Positions 18,358 through 27,226 of a DNA stretch of 64,000 nucleotides are shown piece by piece. The DNA lies in assembly GCA_016744595.1 (NCBI GenBank), contig JADGEB010000008.1, positions 33,707-97,706 of the forward strand. The letters run 5' to 3'. This DNA is from Desulfuromusa sp. (GTDB lineage: Bacteria > Desulfobacterota > Desulfuromonadia > Desulfuromonadales > Geopsychrobacteraceae). The stretch's first letter is position 1. Each line of letters begins with the position of its first letter. Under the pieces are notes generated by a model. It saw only the letters and a list, made by a program, of their open reading frames with translations, made no database searches and was not told the DNA's origin. Position numbers and translations under genes: made by a program.

Positions 18358-18789
18358 TTAGTCAGGCAGTAAAGCTGGGATAGTGGCAACAAAATCCCTA
18401 ATTGCATCACGTACGCGGCGATAATGATTAAGCGCTTCCTCCTCTGTTTCTGCAGTTTTTGCCAGGCTTGGGGGATCATCAAAACCCACATGAACAGTTT
18501 TGCTTGCATTAGTAAAAAGAGGGCAGTGCTCATCGGCGTGACTACACACAGTGACAACAATATCAAAATAGAGTCCGCCAAACTCATCAATGTGCTGACT
18601 CTTATGTGTTGAGATATCAATCCCTGATTCTGCCATCACTTTAACAGAATTGAGATTAAGACCGTGGGTCTCAATCCCGGCAGAATAAACCTCATAATAT
18701 TCACTTTTTAGATGGCGACACCACCCTTCAGCCATTTGACTACGACAGGAGTTACCGGTACAGAGAAAAAGAATTTTATGTCTACTCAT
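18358..18789 (-). CDS. arsC: Arsenate reductase ArsC (thioredoxin-coupled, LMW-PTP fold)
   Basis: A 143-residue cytoplasmic enzyme that reduces arsenate to arsenite with electrons from thioredoxin. With the start at 18789 the catalytic residues fall at Cys10, Cys82 and Cys89 with the P-loop CTGNSCR at 10-16, and the acid of DPP at position 105. This matches the numbering of staphylococcal pI258 ArsC and decides the start against the in-frame ATG at 18810. No ArsR, ArsB or Acr3 gene lies nearby, so arsenite export must be encoded elsewhere. It overlaps the upstream DUF454 gene by eight bases. Confidence 0.92.
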   Translation of the reverse strand: MSRHKILFLCTGNSCRSQMAEGWCRHLKSEYYEVYSAGIETHGLNLNSVKVMAESGIDISTHKSQHIDEFGGLYFDIVVTVCSHADEHCPLFTNASKTVHVGFDDPPSLAKTAETEEEALNHYRRVRDAIRDFVATIPALLPD

Positions 18790-19213
18790 GGTGTGACCCT
18801 TGATCATCAATCTTGGCAGTTGGCAAATAAAGGAGGTAAACTGTCACACCAAAGGCGATGGCAAGCAAACATGCCCGCAACCAAAAAGTCTCCAGAAAAA
18901 ACAGCACAGAAAGCGCGATACTGATCCAGATCAGTGTAATTGCCTTCACCTTAGTAGCACGAGGGATCGCGCCACCCTGCAAGTAGGGACGAACCAGAGG
19001 GCCAAGGTGGGAATGATCAATCAGCCAAGCATAAAAACGCTCCGAACTGCGAGCAAAACACCCCGAAGCCAGTAGCAAAAAAGGAACCGTTGGCAATACT
19101 GGCAAAAAAATACCCATAATAGCCAGAAAAATAGAAGCAAATCCTATTAACAGTAAAACCCAGCGCCAGGCCGGGTTTAGTTGTTTTGGAAGTTGGTTAG
19201 AAAAAGAGTTCAT
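18782..19213 (-). CDS. YbaN/DUF454 family inner-membrane protein
   Basis: A 143-residue membrane protein of the YbaN family (DUF454). The pattern LPVLPTVPFLLLASGCFARSS, split over the end of the first hydrophobic hairpin, is the family hallmark, and two more membrane segments follow. The function is unknown. An extension to 19273 is open, but MNSFSN at 19213 is the likelier start. Its stop overlaps arsC, so the two are probably cotranslated; a role in arsenate handling would be a guess. Confidence 0.85.
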   Translation of the reverse strand: MNSFSNQLPKQLNPAWRWVLLLIGFASIFLAIMGIFLPVLPTVPFLLLASGCFARSSERFYAWLIDHSHLGPLVRPYLQGGAIPRATKVKAITLIWISIALSVLFFLETFWLRACLLAIAFGVTVYLLYLPTAKIDDQGSHHE

Positions 19214-19337
19214 CGTTCCCAGTCTAAACAATTCAAAGGCAAAGGCAAGATGAAAAGAGCAGTGTAAGAGCAACTGCCTTTATCAGCATCGCCAAGATTA
19301 TTTATTTTTGTCACCCAGTTCGAAGTGTTGTGGAAAA

Positions 19338-20111
19338 TCAATACAGGAAATGCTTGATCTTCTCCCCCTTTTCCCCAATTTCAGTCATTGCATCAATACC
19401 AATCTGCAGATGGCTGTTGACCCATTGTTCGGTCACCTGCTGATCCGACTCCTCAGTTTTCACCCCTTCAGGAGTCAGAGGCACATCTGAAACCAGCAAA
19501 AGCGCACCACGAGCAATAACATTATAATGACCAACAATAAAAATTGTCGCTGTTTCCATGTCAATGCCAATACTGGTCATCCTCTTGAGTTTTTCTAAAA
19601 ACTCCTGATCATGCTCCCAGATACGTCGATTAGTCGTATAAACCACTCCAGTACGGTAGTCGTGTCCGTGTTCAAGAATTTTTTCGGAAATAAATTTGTG
19701 CAGTTTAAACGAAGGCAAAGCCGGAACCTCCGCTGGGAAGTAATCGTTGCTGGTTCCTTCGCCACGGATAGCCGCATTCGGCAAAATAAAGTGACCAATC
19801 TCTGTCGATTTCTTCAGTCCGCCACACTTACCGAGAAACAGCACCCCTTTCGGCGGTATCGCACTGAGCAGATCCATTATCGTGGCCGCATTTGCCGAGC
19901 CAATGCCAAAGTTGATGATAGTCAGACCACTGCTGTTGGTGGCCGACTGCATCGGTCTGTTCTCCCCTTGAATGTCGCAGGAGAATTTTTCTGCAAATTT
20001 ATCTACATAATGGCGGAAGTTGGTCAGTAAAATATAGTCGCCAAAATCATCAAGCGACATCCCGGTGTAGCGCGGCAACCAGTTTTTGGTGATCTGCAGG
20101 CGGTCAACCAT
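19338..20111 (-). CDS. amn: AMP nucleosidase (short form)
   Basis: A 257-residue enzyme of the purine phosphorylase fold that hydrolyses AMP to adenine and ribose 5-phosphate. NFGIGSANAATIMDLL and LFLGKCGGLK (residues about 68-100) form the ribose-phosphate site. AIRGEGTSNDYFP and IDMETATIF follow, and LLLVSDVPLTPEGVKTEE carries the conserved catalytic aspartate. It lacks the N-terminal domain of the 480-residue E. coli Amn, as do the short AMP nucleosidases of many other bacteria. A single gene. Confidence 0.85.
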   Translation of the reverse strand: MVDRLQITKNWLPRYTGMSLDDFGDYILLTNFRHYVDKFAEKFSCDIQGENRPMQSATNSSGLTIINFGIGSANAATIMDLLSAIPPKGVLFLGKCGGLKKSTEIGHFILPNAAIRGEGTSNDYFPAEVPALPSFKLHKFISEKILEHGHDYRTGVVYTTNRRIWEHDQEFLEKLKRMTSIGIDMETATIFIVGHYNVIARGALLLVSDVPLTPEGVKTEESDQQVTEQWVNSHLQIGIDAMTEIGEKGEKIKHFLY

Positions 20112-20121
20112 AAAAACTCCT

Positions 20122-20143
20122 TAGCAGTCTGTCGGGCTGCTGA
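20122..20143 (+). repeat. TAGCAGTCTGTCGGGCTGCTGA hairpin element
   Basis: A short near-palindrome just upstream of amn. Its left 15 bases match, with one difference, the reverse complement of 28567-28581 at the second dispersed repeat, which suggests one family of intergenic hairpin elements. Confidence 0.5.
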
Positions 20144-20163
20144 ATAATGCTAATATTTTTCAT

Positions 20164-20412
20164 TTAACGACAGACGATAAAATTTGCCGTTTGTGAGGTT
20201 AAATCGAATACAACCTTAATTTTTTTGTTTCTCAGTTGCTGAAGAACTTGCTCGACCTTATCTTCCAGCGTGCAACCGACATCAGCCCAATCCACCCCAT
20301 CTCTGGTCACAAACTCCTGGATCATCCTCTGCAAGGTATCCGGGGGGATCTGATCGTACGGAATATCTAATCCTTCTTCGTGAAGCTTTGTTACTATTTT
20401 ATCCTCAGACAT
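20164..20412 (-). CDS. YheU-family (UPF0270) protein
   Basis: An 82-residue protein. IPYDQIPPDTLQRMIQEFV, then RDGVDW and LEDKVEQVLQQL, follow the pattern of E. coli YheU. The function is unknown. It carries about 15 extra residues at the N-terminus (MSEDKIVTKLHEEG). It overlaps the GIY-YIG gene upstream by eight bases, so the two are cotranscribed. Confidence 0.8.
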   Translation of the reverse strand: MSEDKIVTKLHEEGLDIPYDQIPPDTLQRMIQEFVTRDGVDWADVGCTLEDKVEQVLQQLRNKKIKVVFDLTSQTANFIVCR

Positions 20413-20692
20413 TGAATGACCTCAACGCTTTATCTGCCAACCGGTTGCCAAGCGATGTAATCAAGCGTCGTTTATCAATGGGGCGCAGCTTCTTTATCTC
20501 AGCTTCTCGACGACTGGCACTACTGCGGTTATGACCGTTCTCCAAATAAACCAGGTGCTGCGGTTCACGACTGCGAAAGTATTTAGCCCCCGTCCCTGCA
20601 ATATGCTGGGCAAAACGGCGCTCAATATCGGTAGTAATACCGGTATAGAGAGAATCATCTGAGCAGAGAATGATATAAACCTGCCAGTTCAT
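20405..20692 (-). CDS. GIY-YIG nuclease superfamily protein (UPF0213/YhbQ-like)
   Basis: A 95-residue single-domain GIY-YIG protein. VYIILCSDDSLYTGIT (4-19) holds the two conserved tyrosine motifs, RRFAQH the arginine, and the glutamate lies in RREAEIKKL. This is the YhbQ/UPF0213 type, for which DNA nicking activity has been reported in relatives. The ATG at 20692 puts the domain at the very N-terminus; an extension to 20719 is less likely. Its stop overlaps the start of the UPF0270 gene. Confidence 0.88.
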   Translation of the reverse strand: MNWQVYIILCSDDSLYTGITTDIERRFAQHIAGTGAKYFRSREPQHLVYLENGHNRSSASRREAEIKKLRPIDKRRLITSLGNRLADKALRSFNV

Positions 20693-20871
20693 GGTTTCAC
20701 CCTGTTTCACGTCGATCACAACTTCTCCCTTTGTAGGTGTGTTCTACATGGTAACATACAAAATGATGATACCAATTACAGAACACCAGCATATCTGCTT
20801 GCGTATTTAAATCTCCGCAACTACACTCGCCAAAGCGCCATTTCTCTGACAATACGGATAAAATAGAATTT

Positions 20872-21096
20872 ATGAGCGAACAAAAAAGCAACGATCCACT
20901 ACACGGAATAACTCTGAAACAGATCCTTGACAGCCTAGTTGAATACTATGGCTGGGAGGAATTAGGAGAACACATCGACCTCAGATGTTTCAACAACAAT
21001 CCTTCAGTGAATTCCAGCCTTAAATTCCTGCGCAGAACACCATGGGCAAGGAAAAAGGTTGAAGATTTATACCTCTCCTCAGGAAAAAGTGATTGA
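20872..21096 (+). CDS. DUF2132 (VF530 family) protein
   Basis: A 74-residue protein. [40 protein letters not shown] and [13 protein letters not shown] make up nearly the whole VF530 domain, a small helical fold described as DNA-binding-like. The function is unknown. It is divergent from the GIY-YIG gene and is followed by the RNase H-like gene after 23 bases. Confidence 0.85.
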   Translation: MSEQKSNDPLHGITLKQILDSLVEYYGWEELGEHIDLRCFNNNPSVNSSLKFLRRTPWARKKVEDLYLSSGKSD

Positions 21097-21119
21097 TAAC
21101 AAGACTTAAGGTCCTTTCT

Positions 21120-21599
21120 ATGCCTGAACTACTGCTGTTCACTGATGGAAGTGTGAACACTAAGTCAAATATTGGCTATGGGGCCTACCTTATCGTGTCG
21201 GACTCCAATCTTTCGTTGGATGAATTAAGAACGCAAGTCAAAGTGCGGCGTTTCGAACAAACATCTTCAACAAAGCTGGAATTACAAACTTTATTATGGG
21301 CGATCAAAGATATTCAGACATCAGGGTGTAAGGTGATTATCTATACTGATTCTCAGAATATTATTGGATTACCACAAAGACGTGAGCGATTAGAACAAAA
21401 TGATTATCGTTCAAACAAAGGTAACCGCCTCAATAATTTTGAGCTATATCAGGATTTTTATCAACTGATCGATCAATTAGATTGTCAGCTAATTAAAGTA
21501 CATGGCCATCAGCCAGTTAAACAAAAGAATGCTATTGATCTACTTTTTACCCTTGTGGATAGAGCTTCCAGAAAAGCATTAAGAGAAGATATTTGTTGA
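21120..21599 (+). CDS. RNase HI-like ribonuclease
   Basis: A 159-residue RNase H-fold protein. The four metal-binding acids are visible: Asp in LLFTDGS (about residue 8), Glu in TKLELQTLL, Asp in IIYTDSQ and Asp in TLVDRASRKAL. GHQPVKQ provides the histidine loop. It would cleave RNA in RNA-DNA hybrids, or a related substrate. It lacks the basic handle of E. coli RNase HI and looks like a divergent branch. The ATG at 21120 is preferred over an upstream TTG (21093) that would overlap the previous gene. The stop abuts the start of the next gene. Confidence 0.75.
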   Translation: MPELLLFTDGSVNTKSNIGYGAYLIVSDSNLSLDELRTQVKVRRFEQTSSTKLELQTLLWAIKDIQTSGCKVIIYTDSQNIIGLPQRRERLEQNDYRSNKGNRLNNFELYQDFYQLIDQLDCQLIKVHGHQPVKQKNAIDLLFTLVDRASRKALREDIC

Positions 21600-22463
21600 A
21601 TGAATAATTTTACGGACTCGCCTACATATCTATTGGCAAAAAAGAATGGTGGGAGTCTCTGTCGGCTGACGTTGGGAATGTTTATTTTTTTCGTCCTTTC
21701 GGTGTTTTTGTCCTCCTGCTCGATTCAAAAAAAGAAACCCTTTGATTTGGGTAGGTGGAACCACACAAGGATTGAACATCTATTAGCTGAGGCTAGAAAT
21801 ATTCCTGATCCTGGGGACAAAATCACATTCATTTCAGCTGCTTTTCTCAAAACACCCTATCTTGCCAACACCCTGATTGGGAGCACCGAAACGGCCGAAG
21901 TGTTTGTTCTCCGGCTGGATGGTGTCGATTGTTTCACCTTCCTCGACTATGTGGAGGCACTTCGCAGAGCCGACAATTTTGACGATTTTAAAGAGACCCT
22001 GCGGGAGATCCGTTACCGTAATGGGCAAGTCACTTTTTTAGACCGAAACCATTTTTTCTCTGCTTGGGGAAATGCGTTGTTTGCTCCATTGCGTGATGTG
22101 ACCGCTCAGGTAGGGGGAACAGATGCTAACTGGGCACAAAAGAAATTGAACAAAAAGGCTGACGGGACACTCTATCTGCCGGGATATCCGGCAAGAAAAC
22201 AGGTGATTGCTTTTATTCCAGCAGAAATCATTGACGAATCGATACTTGATCGATTGCATAACGGAGATTATGTTGGCATCTACAGCCCTATTCCAGGTCT
22301 TGATGTCTCCCATACCGGGATTGTCATCAAAAAAGCAGGCAAGATTTTCCTGCGACACGCCTCCTCCAAAAACTTCAGGAAAAGGGTAGTTGACGATGAA
22401 TTACGCTCATATCTGGGAGGAAAGAAAGGATTGGTAGTGTACCGGCCAATCATACTAAAGTGA
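21600..22463 (+). CDS. DUF1460 lipoprotein, N-acetylmuramoyl-L-alanine amidase-like
   Basis: A 287-residue lipoprotein. After about 26 residues a hydrophobic stretch ends in FLSSC (Cys about 40), a lipobox. The rest is a DUF1460 domain. VDCFTFLDYVEALRR (about 103-117) carries the likely catalytic Cys, and DVSHTGIVIKK the likely His, in an NlpC/P60-like arrangement. Related proteins act on cell-wall muropeptides. The start at 21600 directly follows the stop of the RNase H-like gene. The long pre-signal region is unusual, and a start at the internal ATG near 21678 would give a normal signal peptide. Confidence 0.78.
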   Translation: MNNFTDSPTYLLAKKNGGSLCRLTLGMFIFFVLSVFLSSCSIQKKKPFDLGRWNHTRIEHLLAEARNIPDPGDKITFISAAFLKTPYLANTLIGSTETAEVFVLRLDGVDCFTFLDYVEALRRADNFDDFKETLREIRYRNGQVTFLDRNHFFSAWGNALFAPLRDVTAQVGGTDANWAQKKLNKKADGTLYLPGYPARKQVIAFIPAEIIDESILDRLHNGDYVGIYSPIPGLDVSHTGIVIKKAGKIFLRHASSKNFRKRVVDDELRSYLGGKKGLVVYRPIILK

Positions 22464-22564
22464 TAACGTTACCAGCAGATCCTTTTTTGAGAATGCATCA
22501 AGATTGAGAGGATTTTTGGTGATACCTCTTTTGAAACAGCAACCACTTATTGAGAAACGACCCT

Positions 22565-23896
22565 ATGTCATTTTCATCTTTTGGACTCTCTGAGGCCATT
22601 CTTCGTGCCATCAATGAAGTCGGATATTCCACACCAACTCCGATCCAGGTTAAGGCGATCCCCGCGGTTCTCTCCGACAGGGATGTCATGGCTGCAGCGC
22701 AAACTGGCACTGGCAAAACTGCCAGCTTTGTCCTGCCATTGTTACAACGACTTGCCAACGACGATAAAGTTAAATCAAACCATATCCGTGCACTAGTACT
22801 GACACCGACCCGTGAACTGGCGGTACAGGTTGCCGAAAGTGTTGCGACCTACGCTAAACACCTGTCGTTGAAGTCGAGTGTTGTCTACGGTGGAGTAAAA
22901 ATCAATCCGCAGATGATGAAACTACGCAGTGGCGTCGATGTACTGGTAGCAACACCAGGACGGTTACTGGATCTCTTTGATCGAAATGCTGTAAAGTTTT
23001 CTCAGCTGGAGACGTTGGTTCTGGATGAGGCGGATCGGATGCTGGACATGGGCTTCAGCGACGAAATTCGCAAAATTCTTATGTTGCTACCAAAAAAGCG
23101 TCAGAATTTGCTCTTTTCAGCAACCTTTTCCGACGATATCCGCAAACTGACCAACGGTCTACTCAAGAATCCGGTGAAGATAGAAATCAGTCAACGTAAC
23201 TCTGCACCGAAAAGTGTCAAACAATGGGTTTACGAAGTCGATAAAAGTAAAAAATTTGCCCTTCTCAGCCATCTGATACGCGACAAAGACTGGTCGCAAG
23301 CACTGGTCTTCACCCGTACAAAAAACGGCGCTGACCAATTAGTTCGACATCTAAAAAGTGAAAATATCTCTGCAGTGGCAATCCATGGAGATAAGAGTCA
23401 GGGTCTACGAACTCGTGCCCTGGCCGATTTTAAAGCAAACAAAACCCGTATTTTGGTTGCCACCGATATTGCCGCACGTGGTCTCGACATCCACGATCTG
23501 CCTCATGTAATTAATTTTGACCTACCAAAAGTTCCTGAAGATTACATTCACCGCATCGGTCGAACTGGTCGTGCCAGCTCTCAAGGGGAAGGAATCTCTC
23601 TGGTCAGTGCCGATGAGGTCAAGCTGCTCGCCGCAATTGAAACTCTGATTCGTCAGACTTTGATCCGTGAGGTTGAGACCGGTTTTATCCCGAGCCATAA
23701 AGTCCCCTTGACCCGCCAAACCAGGGTTCGGCCGAAGAAACCGAAAAAGCCAAAGCAGGTACAAGCACGAGGGGAAAACCGGAGAGCTGGTAGTGAACAA
23801 AAACAAGAGAGCAGCAACCCACGCAGGGGAAGCAAACCACAGGACACGGGAAAAGCTAAGGTAGCAACAGCAAGCAGGAGGAAGCGGAGGCGTTGA
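22565..23896 (+). CDS. rhlE: DEAD-box ATP-dependent RNA helicase RhlE
   Basis: A 443-residue RNA helicase of the RhlE group. In order: Q motif ([11 protein letters not shown]), motif I (AQTGTGKT, about 45-52), Ia (PTREL), Ib (TPGR), II (DEAD, about 151-154), III (SAT), IV (ALVFTRTK), V ([12 protein letters not shown]) and VI (HRIGRTGR). The last 75 residues are basic and low in complexity, a typical RhlE tail that binds RNA. Such helicases help ribosome maturation and RNA decay. The start is the ATG at 22565, where homology begins; one at 22550 is in frame. greB follows on the same strand. Confidence 0.94.
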   Translation: MSFSSFGLSEAILRAINEVGYSTPTPIQVKAIPAVLSDRDVMAAAQTGTGKTASFVLPLLQRLANDDKVKSNHIRALVLTPTRELAVQVAESVATYAKHLSLKSSVVYGGVKINPQMMKLRSGVDVLVATPGRLLDLFDRNAVKFSQLETLVLDEADRMLDMGFSDEIRKILMLLPKKRQNLLFSATFSDDIRKLTNGLLKNPVKIEISQRNSAPKSVKQWVYEVDKSKKFALLSHLIRDKDWSQALVFTRTKNGADQLVRHLKSENISAVAIHGDKSQGLRTRALADFKANKTRILVATDIAARGLDIHDLPHVINFDLPKVPEDYIHRIGRTGRASSQGEGISLVSADEVKLLAAIETLIRQTLIREVETGFIPSHKVPLTRQTRVRPKKPKKPKQVQARGENRRAGSEQKQESSNPRRGSKPQDTGKAKVATASRRKRRR

Positions 23897-23958
23897 TCTT
23901 TTACTTCCCCGACAAAACAGCATAAGATAAAACTTCATCAACTTTAAACTGAGTCAAC

Positions 23959-24471
23959 ATGTCAAATCAAAAAACATCGAATCCTGTCCCAATTTATCTG
24001 ACTCCCGCCTGCGCCCAGAGATTGAGGGCTGAGCTCAAAGAAACTCTCTATCAGCTACGACCTGAGATGGTTAAAACTGCTGCCTGGGCTGCGAGTAACG
24101 GTGATCGAAGTGAAAATGCCGATTATCACTACGCCAAAAGAAAACTCAGGCAATATGACGGACGGATTCGCTTTCTGACCAAACGCCTAGAGGATGCAAC
24201 CATCGTTGACCCGGTTGAGCAGCAGAAAATTGCCAACGGCAGAGTCCTCTTCGGCTGTACCGTCACGGTTGAAAATGAAGCGGGAGAAGAGAGGGTTTTC
24301 AGTATTGTCGGCACAGATGAACTTGATCCATCGCGCGGTTACGTGAGTTGGGTATCCCCCATTGGCCGAGCCCTGCTGGGTTCATCAGTTGGTGAACTAA
24401 TCTCGTTCGCAACTCCCGGTGGACAAACAGAATTTGAGATTGTCAAGGTCACCTACAAGGCTCTTGAGTAA
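23959..24471 (+). CDS. greB: Transcription elongation factor GreB
   Basis: A 170-residue factor that rescues backtracked RNA polymerase by stimulating transcript cleavage. The N-terminal coiled coil has the acidic tip GDRSENADYHYAKRKL (about 50-65), and the C-terminal FKBP-like domain ends near ATPGGQTEFEIVKVTY. GreB rather than GreA is indicated by the Y-x-Y-A-K-R pattern and the longer basic patch. It lies 62 bases after rhlE and 14 bases before a small ORF with its own ribosome-binding site, so it probably sits inside an operon. Confidence 0.92.
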   Translation: MSNQKTSNPVPIYLTPACAQRLRAELKETLYQLRPEMVKTAAWAASNGDRSENADYHYAKRKLRQYDGRIRFLTKRLEDATIVDPVEQQKIANGRVLFGCTVTVENEAGEERVFSIVGTDELDPSRGYVSWVSPIGRALLGSSVGELISFATPGGQTEFEIVKVTYKALE

Positions 24472-24485
24472 ACAGGAGAAAAAAT

Positions 24486-24692
24486 ATGGAGCTCGACTTG
24501 AAGAAACTGAGCAACCTGGTTAATAAGAGATTAGACAAAATTGAACAGAGTGTTGCTGGAACCGGCTACCTGCCCAAAACAGTCATCGGTGTCGGCACTT
24601 TTTTACTCGACAATGAAGGTAACATCGATCTACTAACCACAAAGCAAAAAGTCACCTTTGACAGGTTTCTTAAACCGCTGCTGGAAAATTAA
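24486..24692 (+). CDS. Conserved-looking small protein, unknown (68 aa)
   Basis: I do not recognise this 68-residue protein. It has a strong ribosome-binding site (AGGAG, six to eight bases before the ATG). The N-terminal half is a charged helix (LDLKKLSNLVNKRLDKIEQS) and a more hydrophobic strand-like half follows. It is soluble, with no signal and no cysteines. It lies 14 bases after greB and 14 before arfB, so it is probably translated from the same message. A role in RNA or ribosome rescue would be inferred from position only. Confidence 0.65.
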   Translation: MELDLKKLSNLVNKRLDKIEQSVAGTGYLPKTVIGVGTFLLDNEGNIDLLTTKQKVTFDRFLKPLLEN

Positions 24693-24706
24693 TCTGGAGC
24701 ACCAGA

Positions 24707-25126
24707 ATGGAAGACCTGAAGATCTCAAACAATATTATTATTCCTAAACAAGAGATTGAGCTGACTGCCATCCGTGCACAAGGAGCCGGAGGGCAAAATG
24801 TCAATAAAGTTGCAACCAGTATTCACCTCCGCTTTGATATCCAAAACTCCTCACTGCCAGAATATATGAAACTTCGGTTACAACATCTTTCTGATCATCG
24901 AATCAACAAAGATGGCGTTATTATCATCAAATCACAACAAACCCGCAGCCAGGAACAAAATCGAGCTAATGCACTGCTCATACTACAGGCATTGATTCAA
25001 TCTGCCATGGTTATGCAAAAGCTGCGAAAAAGAACCCGCCCAAGTAAAACTTCACTCAAAAAAAGAACCGACAAAAAAAAGATCCGTGGAAAGGTAAAAG
25101 AGCTACGACAGAAAGTTACCCACTGA
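24707..25126 (+). CDS. arfB: Alternative ribosome-rescue factor ArfB (YaeJ)
   Basis: A 139-residue peptidyl-tRNA hydrolase that frees stalled ribosomes lacking a stop codon. The catalytic GGQ sits in RAQGAGGQNVNKVATSIHLR (about 24-43). The C-terminal tail is very rich in Lys and Arg (about 105-139) and is the part that enters the empty mRNA channel. The length matches E. coli ArfB and rules out a full-length release factor. It is the last clear RNA-processing gene of the rhlE-greB block. Confidence 0.93.
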   Translation: MEDLKISNNIIIPKQEIELTAIRAQGAGGQNVNKVATSIHLRFDIQNSSLPEYMKLRLQHLSDHRINKDGVIIIKSQQTRSQEQNRANALLILQALIQSAMVMQKLRKRTRPSKTSLKKRTDKKKIRGKVKELRQKVTH

Positions 25127-25202
25127 TGGCTTCTCTCCTTGCCACACTTTCTTAAATAATATAAATTATCAGAATCTATTAATATGAGTGGGTTGTGGAC
25201 AA

Positions 25203-27194
25203 ATGACTCAAGTAAACTATCTGATCATTGAGCAGCAGCAGAAACCACCTGAAAATTTACCCGAGATCCTGCAAGAGCTGTCACAGAAGTTTCAGCTTGA
25301 CATCTATCAGTGCCGCCAGCGCTTGACCGGACGTGGCTTATCTCTATTGACAAAAGGCAAACGTGAAACACTGGAAAAGATTTCAGAGTTTCTGCAAAGC
25401 ACTGCCTTTATTCACTGGCTGGTAAAGCCATCCAAATCCGGATTTGTCCCTCTCAGGGTTCGCAATCTAAAAATCAGTTCTGGTTGCATCAACTTTGGTT
25501 GTCAGAAAAAAGAAATTGTTTTCTCAAAAGGGGCGACAATTCTGGCCATTTTTGCCGAGACAACCGGAGAGCTGGCTGACAAAAGTGTTAAACAGCTCCT
25601 CTCCAGTCACGCCTACCGTGGCCGAGATGACATTCGCCACCTGGAAGAGAGTAAAATTCACCAGGTTATCCTGCAAGGAAAACCGGTTCTTGACCTTTAT
25701 CTTCTAGATGACAATAAGCAGGTCAGAGATGCCGTGCGCATTTTCCCAGGAAAATTTGACCCCAAAGGATTGGGAGAACGTGCAACTCTCAGCAGCAAAC
25801 AAAATCTGCAAGTAATCCTCAAACTGGCCGAGGAATATGCCGGAGAATTTCATTTACAAACGGACTTTGGCCTGTCTAACCTTCCCGGCTGTACTCTTCG
25901 ACAAGATGATCTGGATAATCCAGAAACCCAACGACAGAATCTTCTCAGCTTGGCTCGATACGGTTGGTTGATGGCCGATCTGATAAAATCAGAACCCATA
26001 AAGCCATCACAACAAAATGGTGAGAATGACCTGAGCGGAGCAGTCACAGCGGCCATACTAACGCAAAATCCGGCATTCGCTGCCGAAGGACAATTGGATA
26101 AAATCCTTCCTATAGCCAACGAAATCAGCGCCGAGATCGACAAAGCAGCAAACCATAAAAAGAAAACCTCCAGCCAAACACCAGAAGCTGCTGAGGCAGG
26201 ACTCCCCTCCCCCCCTCCAGCAAAATCTGGAGCGGGTTGGTCTAGACCAGGTTTCTGGTTTGGTGGAGCAGGAGCAACACTTTTTATACTCTTTATCGGT
26301 CTTTCTGAAATAAATGACGGGATATTCCTAAGTAAATTAGCACATTACACTTTTGCGTCAGGAGCACTTCCCTTTGCCATAGCTATGCTGATGTTCTGGT
26401 ATGCTTTCTATTTTCTACGCATGAAACGACAGATGGAAAACACCCCGACCAGCAAAGTTCGATCGGTCGCTATGGGAATGGTTGAAGTCAAAGGGCAGGC
26501 AATTCGTAGTCATGCCCTGATTTCGCCCATGTCAAACACCCCTTGTGTCTTTTATAGGCTGACAAAGTACCGCAGAGATCGAAACAATCAGTGGCGAATC
26601 AGCAGTGTCAGCAGCAGTGATAATGTTCCATTTCTTCTGGAAGATGAAACCGGTCGGGTTGAAATTAATCCGGCAGGATGCCGAGTCAGTGCCGGATCAA
26701 AACAAGAAGGGATTCCTGGACAAGTTGGATTGATGCGGCTTGGTGACGACAGCAATAACAAATGGGTCGAAGAAGTTATTGTTGATGGCACCCTCCTTTA
26801 TGTTCTTGGTTTCGCCTCAGTCAGGCACGCTAAAGGTTCCGGCCTGACAGAAAAGAAAATGGAAGCGTTACGCGAATTGAAGAGGAACCCACAAAACCTG
26901 CAACAATTTGACCATGATGGAGACGGAAAAATCAGCGCAGATGAGTGGGACGATGCTCGATCTGCCGTTGAGAATAAGGTTATGCGAGACTCGTTACAAA
27001 ATAAGCAGCAGCGCAAAAAGCAGGAAGAACACATTGTCATCGGCAAAAAAAAGGGGCGTCCCCTGATCATTACCGAAACTCACTCGGAGGAACATCTGAC
27101 AACCCGTTACCTTTATTACAGCATCCCCCTGTTCTTCGCAGCCGCAACTGCAACGGGTGGAGCAATCTATTTATTGCTAAACTACTTAAAATAA
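25203..27194 (+). CDS. GIDE-domain membrane protein with EF-hand motif
   Basis: A 663-residue membrane protein of unusual layout. Residues 1 to about 275 form a soluble domain that I do not recognise. A proline- and alanine-rich linker follows (about 320-345), then two membrane segments (about 350-370 and 380-405). Next comes a GIDE-like domain (VEVKGQAIRSHALISPMSNT, then CVFYRLTKYRRDR), named for mitochondrial MULAN-type ubiquitin ligases but found in many bacteria without the RING finger. An EF-hand loop (DHDGDGKISADEW, near 575-587) and a final membrane segment end it. A GTG at 25188 is a possible earlier start. lemA follows after 32 bases, a common pairing. Confidence 0.75.
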   Translation: MTQVNYLIIEQQQKPPENLPEILQELSQKFQLDIYQCRQRLTGRGLSLLTKGKRETLEKISEFLQSTAFIHWLVKPSKSGFVPLRVRNLKISSGCINFGCQKKEIVFSKGATILAIFAETTGELADKSVKQLLSSHAYRGRDDIRHLEESKIHQVILQGKPVLDLYLLDDNKQVRDAVRIFPGKFDPKGLGERATLSSKQNLQVILKLAEEYAGEFHLQTDFGLSNLPGCTLRQDDLDNPETQRQNLLSLARYGWLMADLIKSEPIKPSQQNGENDLSGAVTAAILTQNPAFAAEGQLDKILPIANEISAEIDKAANHKKKTSSQTPEAAEAGLPSPPPAKSGAGWSRPGFWFGGAGATLFILFIGLSEINDGIFLSKLAHYTFASGALPFAIAMLMFWYAFYFLRMKRQMENTPTSKVRSVAMGMVEVKGQAIRSHALISPMSNTPCVFYRLTKYRRDRNNQWRISSVSSSDNVPFLLEDETGRVEINPAGCRVSAGSKQEGIPGQVGLMRLGDDSNNKWVEEVIVDGTLLYVLGFASVRHAKGSGLTEKKMEALRELKRNPQNLQQFDHDGDGKISADEWDDARSAVENKVMRDSLQNKQQRKKQEEHIVIGKKKGRPLIITETHSEEHLTTRYLYYSIPLFFAAATATGGAIYLLLNYLK

Positions 27195-27226
27195 CCACAG
27201 GCAAAAACTCGGAGAAGGAGACACTT

